From GCA-003244245 sp035276605 (GTDB lineage: Bacteria; Actinomycetota; Actinomycetes; Mycobacteriales; Pseudonocardiaceae), in the NCBI GenBank assembly GCA_035276605.1, contig DATELN010000088.1:1-19108 (forward strand): a stretch of DNA of 19,108 bases, in the 5' to 3' direction. This document shows, piece after piece, positions 14,243-19,108 of this stretch. The position numbers and the translations under genes were made by a program. Position 1 is the first letter of the stretch. Each line of letters begins with the position of its first letter. The notes under the pieces were generated by a model, which was not told the DNA's origin, searched no databases, and saw only the letters and a program-made list of their open reading frames with translations.

Positions 14243-14986
14243 TCAGGCCGTGGGGGCGCCGATGAGGTGGCCGACGCCGTAGGTGACGGCAACAGCGAGC
14301 GCTCCAAGGGCCAGTTGGCGCAGTCCGGCCCGTAGCAGGGGACGGCCAGTGAGCCGGCCAACGGTCACGCCACCGGCGAGCAGGGCAACGGCGGTCAGGC
14401 CGAGCGCTGCGGGCAGTGCGCCGAAGCCCAGCAGGTACGGCAGCAGGGGCCACAGGGCGCCGAGGGAGAAGGCCACCAAGGAAGCGCCTCCGGCGAGCAG
14501 GGGTGAGGGCAGGTCGTTTGGGTCGACGCCAAGTTCGTCGCGGGCGTGCAACCACAGGGCGCGGTCGGGGTCTTGTGAGACCGCCTCGGCCATGCGGCGT
14601 GCGGTGTCGGGATCGGCGCCGTAGGTGGTGAATCGGTCGGCTAGTTCGGCGTGTTCTTGTTCGGGGAATCGGTGGTGCATGTCGCGCTCGAGCGCGACTT
14701 CGGCGTGCACGAGTTCGTTCTGGTTGGTCACCGAGACGTACTCGCCGCTGCCCATCGAGAACGCGCCGGCGACCAGCCCGGCCAGGCCGGTGAGCACGAT
14801 GGTGTGGGCGGACACGCCGCCGCCGCCGACTCCGGCGATCAGCGAGGCATTGGTGACCAACCCGTCGACGGCGCCGAATACGGTGGGTCGCAACCACCCA
14901 CCGGACACGTCCCGGTGCCGGTGGCGAGCCCACGCCCCGAGCCCCGGGTTCGGTGTGCCGCCTCGCCGGCCGCGTGAGTCCGTCAC
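14243..14986 (-). CDS. VIT1/CCC1-family metal ion transporter
   Basis: A 247-residue membrane protein of the vacuolar iron transporter family, which moves Fe(II) or Mn(II) out of the cytosol in exchange for protons. Key signs are LRPTVFGAVDGLVTNASLIA (32-51), the first helix with its conserved Asp41; FSMGSGEYVSVTNQNELVHA (76-95); the acidic cytosolic segment with ERDMHHRFPEQEHAELADRF (100-119), where family metal-binding Glu/His lie; and C-terminal helices 3-5 (about 164-245). The GTG start at 14986 follows AAAGGCGGGAG and gives the usual family length. The same frame is open 70 codons further up to a TTG at 15196, but that text looks like the end of an unrelated broken gene. The usual Asn in VFGANDG is Val here (Val40). 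No iron-responsive site is evident. Confidence 0.88.
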   Translation of the reverse strand: MTDSRGRRGGTPNPGLGAWARHRHRDVSGGWLRPTVFGAVDGLVTNASLIAGVGGGGVSAHTIVLTGLAGLVAGAFSMGSGEYVSVTNQNELVHAEVALERDMHHRFPEQEHAELADRFTTYGADPDTARRMAEAVSQDPDRALWLHARDELGVDPNDLPSPLLAGGASLVAFSLGALWPLLPYLLGFGALPAALGLTAVALLAGGVTVGRLTGRPLLRAGLRQLALGALAVAVTYGVGHLIGAPTA

Positions 14987-15312
14987 CCCACTCCCGCCTT
15001 TCCCTGGTTGCTGTCGGGAGGCGATGATCGCGCCTGCGTGATGATTTAGTCGGCCTTGCCCGGCGGTGAGGGTAAGCCTGCGAGTCAGATCCCGCGCGCT
15101 GTAGCCGCGACGCGCGAATAACCAAGCGATGAAGGCCACCGCCGGTGCGACGTCAGACAGGGCGTCGGTCAACCTGACCGGCAGGGTCTCGCGCAACTCC
15201 TGATCCAGCGTAGGGCCTGCGCCTGTTGGGCGATCGGGCCGGCGAGCAACTGGCGGCCCGGCTCGTTGACGACCTCGCCAATCCAGCTGCTGAGCTGAGC
15301 CCGGATGGCTAC
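14987..15312 (-). pseudogene. Unidentified frameshifted remnant reading into the VIT gene
   Basis: Minus-strand coding-like text in two frames: AQLSSWIGEVVNEPGRQLLA and GPIAQQAQAL (15312 to about 15205), then ELRETLPVRLTDALSDVAPA, VAFIAWLFARRGYSARDLTR and RLTLTAG (to about 15040). The pieces would make one small protein of roughly 90-100 residues after one shift near 15205. No family is recognised; the second piece has one short hydrophobic stretch. Its frame has no stop before the VIT start, so it continues in frame into that protein. No start codon with a ribosome site is visible at the upstream end. Confidence 0.4.
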
Positions 15313-15351
15313 CGTGGGCAGAGCCCAGCGCTTCTTTGGCCCGGCTCTACG

Positions 15352-15366
15352 CCGAGTCTGACTCGG
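15352..15366. promoter_or_regulatory. Perfect 15-base dyad
   Basis: CCGAGTC-T-GACTCGG: 7-base perfect arms around one base, 40 bases upstream of the unidentified minus-strand remnant and about 100 bases behind the DMT pair's last stop. It could be an operator for the now broken gene or a small transcript hairpin; no T-run follows on either strand. Confidence 0.35.
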
Positions 15367-15464
15367 TCCTTACCGCGTCCTCTTGCCGTCGACCACGTTG
15401 AGATCAGCGCTAGGGTCGTCGAGCGGCAATACGAGGAGATTTTTCCGGTTGTCGCACACCGGAC

Positions 15465-16382
15465 TCATCCTGTCGCATGGGACTCGGTGTGCTGGCGTTC
15501 CTCGCGTTCCTGACGTTGCTGGCGGCGAACGACCGGTGAGGTGTCCAGCATGACAATGCCGACCACCAGCGCCACGATGCCGACGGCGGCACCGGTCAGC
15601 CCGAACGGGGTGGTCCGGATGTGCTCGCCGAACAACCCGACGCCCAGCCCGATCGACACCATCGGCAGCACCGCGTCCATCACCGGCATGCTTGCCGCCA
15701 GCGGGCCTGCCTGGTAGGCGTTCTGCACCAAAAACAGCCCGGTGAAGCTGGCGACGATCAGCGCGTAGGGCTGCCAGGTGACAAACGTGTTCCCGATGTC
15801 CTGGCGCAGCTCCGCGATCGTGGCGGCAAACAGCGCCGACTGCAGCGCCATCACCGTCGCCCCGCTCAGCGCGAACAGGCTGGCCCGGGCCGGCCCGGAG
15901 ATCGCTTTACCGATGAGCACCCCGCTCACCGCGATCACCGCCACCGCGACGAGCGCCCAGAGCCAGGACGAAAACGGCTGGATAGGGTGCCCGCGGTGGG
16001 GATCCGCCGCGACAATGGCGACGACAAGTCCGGCGGTCACGGTGAGCAGCCCAGCCCACTCCCGGAGGCCCAGCTTGCCTTTATGCCGGCGCGCGGAGAT
16101 GGGGATCGCGAACAGCAACTCCGAGACCACCAGCGGCTGCACCAGCGACAGCGGACCGGTGGCCAGCGCCACCGCCTGGAAAGCGTAGGACGCCACCGCG
16201 GCACCGATCCCGGCCAGCCACATCCGGTTGCGGAACAGGTCCAGGATCAGCTGCAGCGAAAACTGCTTGTCCGCTGACTCCTTGCTGGCAGCCCGCTGCT
16301 GCAGCAGCCCGGTCGCTGCCAGGCACATACCGGCTACCAGCGCGGCACCGGCGGAGATCAACGTATTCCCCAGCGGTGACAC
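15465..16382 (-). CDS. DMT-superfamily membrane protein (EamA/NIPA-like), second of a pair
   Basis: A 305-residue protein with nine to ten hydrophobic helices arranged as two halves, as in drug/metabolite transporter superfamily proteins. The first helix carries AATGLLQQRAAS (22-33); VALATGPLSLVQPLVVSELL (71-90) is the typical end of the second/third helix of this branch, and the last helix ends VMLDTSPVV, followed by a short charged tail rich in Arg, Gln and Glu. Members include magnesium transporter NIPA-like and EamA exporters; the substrate is not readable. The GTG start lies six bases after the stop of the upstream paralogue with no strong ribosome site, so translation is probably coupled. 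Shared motifs with the upstream gene (QQR(A/S)A, WLAG, TSP(L/V)V) mark the two as an old tandem duplication, possibly a heterodimer. Confidence 0.75.
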   Translation of the reverse strand: MSPLGNTLISAGAALVAGMCLAATGLLQQRAASKESADKQFSLQLILDLFRNRMWLAGIGAAVASYAFQAVALATGPLSLVQPLVVSELLFAIPISARRHKGKLGLREWAGLLTVTAGLVVAIVAADPHRGHPIQPFSSWLWALVAVAVIAVSGVLIGKAISGPARASLFALSGATVMALQSALFAATIAELRQDIGNTFVTWQPYALIVASFTGLFLVQNAYQAGPLAASMPVMDAVLPMVSIGLGVGLFGEHIRTTPFGLTGAAVGIVALVVGIVMLDTSPVVRRQQRQEREERQHTESHATG

Positions 16383-16388
16383 CGCCGG

Positions 16389-17642
16389 CTACCCGTCCGT
16401 CCCCGGACTCCAGGCCAGCCCACCCGCACTAGCCAGCGCGTTCGCCCGAGCTCGCAGCCGCTGCGCGTGCTCGTCGATGGTCTTCTCCCGGTCCCGTAAT
16501 GCCTGCGCGGACTCGGTGCGTTCGTGGCGCTGGTCGGCAGGTAATGCCCGCAGCCGTTGTTCCTCGGCATCGCGATGCCGGCGGATGTCGTCTTGCAGCC
16601 GGCCCAGCCGCTCAATGCCGTCGTCGATCCGGCGCAACTCCCGGCGCAGCCGCACGGTGCTGCCCGATCGACGACTGCTGTGAGCAGACCCCTGGGCCGC
16701 CCGATTAGCCCGGCGCAGCTCCCGGGTCAGCTGCTGCTCGACGTGCCAAGCCAGCCCAACGTCCTGCAGCCGGGCCAGCCGGTCAAGCTGGCCGGTGACC
16801 AGCGGCGACGTCGTCAGAAGGCAGATTCCGACGATCATCACGAGCAGGCTGACCGCGGTGGCGGTGATGGCCACCGTGCCCAGCGCCAGGGTCCCGCCGA
16901 GCACCAGTACCCCTAAGGCGACTCCGATGATCAGCTCGGTGGTGACCACCGCCGGGTAGGACGCGGGCAGCGGTGCGGCCTCGAACGCGCTTTGCAGCAG
17001 CAACATGCCGACCAGCGCGGTGATGGCGCACGCGTAGCCTTCCCACGTCATCAGCAGGTGAAGCAGGCCCCGCTCGGACAGCACGTGCACCGCGCGTTGG
17101 GTCAGCGACGCCTGCAGGCCGAACAGCACACCAGAAGCGATGCCGAGCAGCACCGCCTTGCGCGTCGGATCGGCTTTCCTCGCGATGACGGTCAACAGCG
17201 CCACCACCGCGACGACACAACCACCCCCTAGCAGCCACTGCGGATCCGGTGCGAGGCCTGAGCCCTTGTTCGGTCGGGCCGCGTAGATGAAACCGACCAG
17301 GCCTACGGTGATCGCCACCGAACCCAGCAGGTCCCGCGCAGGCACTCGGTGCTGGCCCCATGCCGCGGCCAGCACCAGGGCGAACATCAGCCGCACCACG
17401 AACAGGGCTTCGACCAGCGCCAGGCTGCTGTACCGGAGGGCGATAGCGAACAGCACGTTGCCCGCCGTCGAGCCGGCCACGCCGGCTAACCATTGCGGGC
17501 GGCGCACCAGCCACACCAGCAGCCGTGGCGACAGATTGTGCTCCGGCGGCGCGTGGGCCGCTGACCGCTGTTGAAACACCTCGCCGATCGCCACGAACAG
17601 GGCCGCGACCAGGGTCAGCGGGTAAACCAACAGCCTGCCCAC
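16389..17642 (-). CDS. DMT-superfamily membrane protein with coiled-coil tail, first of a pair
   Basis: A 417-residue protein in two parts. Residues 1-285 are a DMT-type membrane domain with nine to ten helices, including GEVFQQRSAAH (20-30), RRPQWLAGVAGSTAGNVLFA (47-66) and a last helix ending LLTTSPLV. Residues 286-417 form a soluble tail, extremely rich in Arg, Glu, Asp, Gln and Leu (RLRRELRRIDDGIERLGRL and similar), which looks like a long coiled coil; this is unusual for the superfamily and could tether a cytosolic partner or the adjacent paralogue. The GTG start is preceded immediately by GGGAG, closer than ideal; a stop in frame 15 bases upstream rules out a longer protein, and a TTG at 17630 is an alternative. 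It leads a two-gene unit. Substrate unknown. Confidence 0.72.
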   Translation of the reverse strand: MGRLLVYPLTLVAALFVAIGEVFQQRSAAHAPPEHNLSPRLLVWLVRRPQWLAGVAGSTAGNVLFAIALRYSSLALVEALFVVRLMFALVLAAAWGQHRVPARDLLGSVAITVGLVGFIYAARPNKGSGLAPDPQWLLGGGCVVAVVALLTVIARKADPTRKAVLLGIASGVLFGLQASLTQRAVHVLSERGLLHLLMTWEGYACAITALVGMLLLQSAFEAAPLPASYPAVVTTELIIGVALGVLVLGGTLALGTVAITATAVSLLVMIVGICLLTTSPLVTGQLDRLARLQDVGLAWHVEQQLTRELRRANRAAQGSAHSSRRSGSTVRLRRELRRIDDGIERLGRLQDDIRRHRDAEEQRLRALPADQRHERTESAQALRDREKTIDEHAQRLRARANALASAGGLAWSPGTDG

Positions 17643-17718
17643 CTCCCACCCTGGTCAATTACTGCCCAAAACCTTCCCACGCCGGTCTCGGTCAAACATC
17701 GCCCGGGGTCCCGCCCGC

Positions 17719-17784
17719 CGGCAGTCTGGATGCAGACTGCCGTTTTGGAGGGCTTGAAAACGGCGGTCTGCATCCAGACTGCCG
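17719..17784. repeat. Nested palindrome, 28-base arms around a 10-base loop
   Basis: Two 28-base arms (17719-17746 and 17757-17784) are inverted copies with a single A/G difference, separated by GGAGGGCTTG. Each arm is itself a palindrome: GGCAGTCT-GGATGC-AGACTGCC in the left, GGCGGTCT-GCATCC-AGACTGCC in the right. AGACTGCCGTTT followed by G-rich text also occurs twice in direct orientation. It lies between the divergent DMT and glycosyltransferase genes, about 80 bases from the first and 40 from the second. As DNA it could be a double operator or a REP/MITE-like element; as RNA a very stable hairpin. Confidence 0.8.
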
Positions 17785-17824
17785 TTTGGGTGGGAGAGTC
17801 CGGGGGCATGTGGAGGGCGTGGAG

Positions 17825-18946
17825 GTGGGGAATCGCGCGGGACGGGTGCTGATCGTGACTGCGGCGATGGGCGGTGGGCATCTCGAGGTGAGCCGCGAAG
17901 TGGCGCGGCGGTTGGACGGCCGTGGCTACCACGTCGAGATTGTGGACCTCACCGAATGCATGCCCGCACCCGCCGGGCGCTGGTTGCGTGCGGTGTACCC
18001 GTGGCTGGTCAACCGAGCCCCCCGGCTATACGACCTGGTGTACCGGCACTTTTTCCTGGCCCCCCAGACAGCCGGCGGTCGGGTCGGCATCCCCGTGCAC
18101 CTGGCGCTTTCCGGGCTGCGGCACCACATTGCCCAGTTCCGGCCCGACGTGGCGGTCTCGACGTACCACCTTGCTGCGCTAGCGCTGGCCCGGTTGCGCG
18201 CCGAGGGCGTGCTCGGCTGCCCGGCGCTGACGTTCATCACCACGTTCTCGGTGCACGAGTTGTGGTTGCATCCCAGCACAGATGCGTACCTGTGTATCTC
18301 CGCCAACGCCGCGCAGGAGCTGCGCCGCCGGGACGGCCACCGTCCTGTCCGCGTGTGCGGCCCAGTGGTCCGGGCCGGGTTCGGCGACCACTCGGCGGCC
18401 CAGCGCCCCACCGTGCGCCGCGAGCTGGGGATCAGCGAGGACCAGCAGGCGGCGTTGGTCGTCGGCGGGTCACTGGGTCTCGGCACGGTCCGGGAGGCGG
18501 TGGCCGCGATCGCGCGCTGGCCCGGCTGGGTACCCGTGGTGGTCTGCGGCCGCAATGAGGCGCTGCGCGAGGAACTCGCGGCTATCCCGGGCACGGTGGC
18601 GCTCGGCTGGGTGTCCGATATGGCCGGCTTGATGTCTGCTTCCGACGTGCTGGTGGAAAACGCTGGCGGGCTCACCGCGAAGGAGGCGCTGCGGGTGGGG
18701 CTGCCGGTGGTGACCTTCCGGCCGATCACCGGGCACGGTCGCCACGATGCCAGCGCGCTGGGTGCGATGGGGTTGACCGACCTGGTCGACGATGAGTCGG
18801 GACTGCGGGAAGCGGTCGTCAGGCTCACCGCCAACCCCTCACTGCGCGCCGAGCGCATCCGGCGGGGCCAGGCCTTGTTCGTCGGCGACGCGGCTGACGC
18901 GGTGGCCAGCCTCATGCCGCGCGACCCGGTGCGGCCATCGACCTGA
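17825..18946 (+). CDS. MGDG-synthase/MurG-like glycosyltransferase
   Basis: A 373-residue GT-B fold enzyme of the family holding monogalactosyldiacylglycerol synthases and processive diacylglycerol glucosyltransferases, which transfer sugar from a nucleotide donor to a membrane lipid at the inner leaflet. The N-terminal half has LIVTAAMGGGHLEVSREVAR (9-28), the acceptor-side glycine loop, and FITTFSVHELW (137-147). The donor half has VVGGSLGLG (212-220), LGWVSDMAGLMSASDVLVEN (260-279) and NAGGLTAKEALRVGLPVV (279-296) with GHGRHDASAL (303-312), the usual sugar-nucleotide site. No membrane span; attachment would be peripheral. The GTG at 17825 has GGAGGG seven bases upstream; in-frame GTGs at 17810 and 17819 are alternatives adding two to five residues. 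The acceptor could be diacylglycerol or another lipid. The nested palindrome upstream may affect its expression. Confidence 0.85.
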   Translation: MGNRAGRVLIVTAAMGGGHLEVSREVARRLDGRGYHVEIVDLTECMPAPAGRWLRAVYPWLVNRAPRLYDLVYRHFFLAPQTAGGRVGIPVHLALSGLRHHIAQFRPDVAVSTYHLAALALARLRAEGVLGCPALTFITTFSVHELWLHPSTDAYLCISANAAQELRRRDGHRPVRVCGPVVRAGFGDHSAAQRPTVRRELGISEDQQAALVVGGSLGLGTVREAVAAIARWPGWVPVVVCGRNEALREELAAIPGTVALGWVSDMAGLMSASDVLVENAGGLTAKEALRVGLPVVTFRPITGHGRHDASALGAMGLTDLVDDESGLREAVVRLTANPSLRAERIRRGQALFVGDAADAVASLMPRDPVRPST

Positions 18947-18977
18947 CTTCGCGTAGTCGTACACCAGATGGATGTAG

Positions 18978-19108
18978 ATGGTCATTGGCCTGACCTCGGG
19001 AGGCATCGCAGCGACCGCTGGCACCAGAAGCGAATTGCGGGCACGGCTGTCGACCCTGCTCGGCGGGATGAGTATCCCGGCGAGCTGGCCGGCTGGGGAC
19101 CGATCCAC
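18978..19108 (+). pseudogene. Partial, frameshifted 13E12/DUF222-like fragment
   Basis: Runs off the right edge. From an ATG at 18978 one frame reads GGIAATAGTRSELRARLSTL then LGG; one base later a second frame continues as DEYPGELAGWGPIH to the last base. Joined, ELRARLSTLLG followed by acidic, PGELAGWGPIH, is the well-known pattern of the DUF222 region in 13E12 repeat family HNH proteins (ELRV.LSTLLGLD..PGEL.G.GP). The shift lies near 19070 at GGCGGG. An alternative ATG at 18968 is in frame with the second piece only. Without the sequence beyond the window the HNH part cannot be judged. Confidence 0.5.

Noticed and set aside
14208..15125. 305-codon minus-strand open frame overlapping the VIT gene
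   Set aside because: Arg/Pro-rich off-frame shadow typical of high-GC DNA; the VIT frame carries the family motifs and a ribosome site.
17926..18915. 329-codon minus-strand open frame opposite the glycosyltransferase
   Set aside because: Ser/Thr/Arg-rich antisense shadow without start signal; the plus strand has the complete GT-B motif set.
1..19108. CRISPR arrays, tRNA or rRNA genes, complete insertion sequences
   Set aside because: No regularly spaced repeats, cloverleaf-like segments, rRNA signatures or transposase motifs were noticed on either strand; a covariance-model scan for tRNA and ncRNA was not possible.

Overview
The window is high-GC DNA (about two thirds G+C) with GTG and TTG starts, strong G/C at third codon positions, and protein families typical of soil or host-associated actinomycetes: a class-I-type cytochrome P450, a two-RCK TrkA-like protein, TMEM175, and 13E12/DUF222 HNH remnants. 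A high-GC actinomycete is the best reading; the genus cannot be set from the sequence alone.

Layout from left to right. Bases 1-347 hold no firm gene. A cytochrome P450 lies on the minus strand (348-1559), with a perfect dyad in its leader. After a roughly 590-base gap comes a zinc- and NAD-dependent alcohol/formaldehyde-type dehydrogenase on the plus strand (2153-3340). It converges on a three-gene minus-strand unit (6841 down to 3365): a small ferredoxin-fold-like protein, a DyP-type haem peroxidase and an alpha/beta hydrolase of lipase type. This unit is clearly poorer in G+C than its surroundings and looks like an acquired cassette. A plus-strand lipoprotein with an N,N-dimethylformamidase-beta-like domain diverges from it (7076-8719). 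It is followed by a 21-codon mini-gene that overlaps, ATGA-style, an unrecognised 236-residue protein.

From 9507 to 13169 an intact thiamine-diphosphate enzyme (10693-12516) sits between wrecks of other genes. On its left is a two-RCK potassium channel/TrkA-like gene with an internal deletion and several frameshifts. On its right is a FAD-linked oxidase start broken into three frames, then the tail of an HNH endonuclease. A site one base away from the parS consensus lies just before the thiamine-diphosphate gene. Next come a TMEM175-type potassium channel (possibly leaderless), an unidentified broken minus-strand gene, a VIT1/CCC1-type metal transporter, another broken unidentified gene, and a tandem pair of DMT-type membrane proteins six bases apart, the first translated carrying a long charged coiled-coil tail. 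A large nested palindrome (17719-17784) separates this pair from a divergent MGDG-synthase/MurG-like glycosyltransferase (17825-18946). The window ends inside a frameshifted 13E12/DUF222 remnant.

Functionally the intact genes fall into redox chemistry (P450, dehydrogenase, peroxidase, thiamine-diphosphate enzyme), cation and metabolite transport (TMEM175, VIT, DMT pair) and envelope or lipid work (lipase, lipoprotein, glycosyltransferase). No single pathway links them all. The two features that stand out are the low-GC peroxidase-lipase-small-protein cassette, and the concentration of decayed genes among long intact ones, which suggests real erosion rather than poor sequence.
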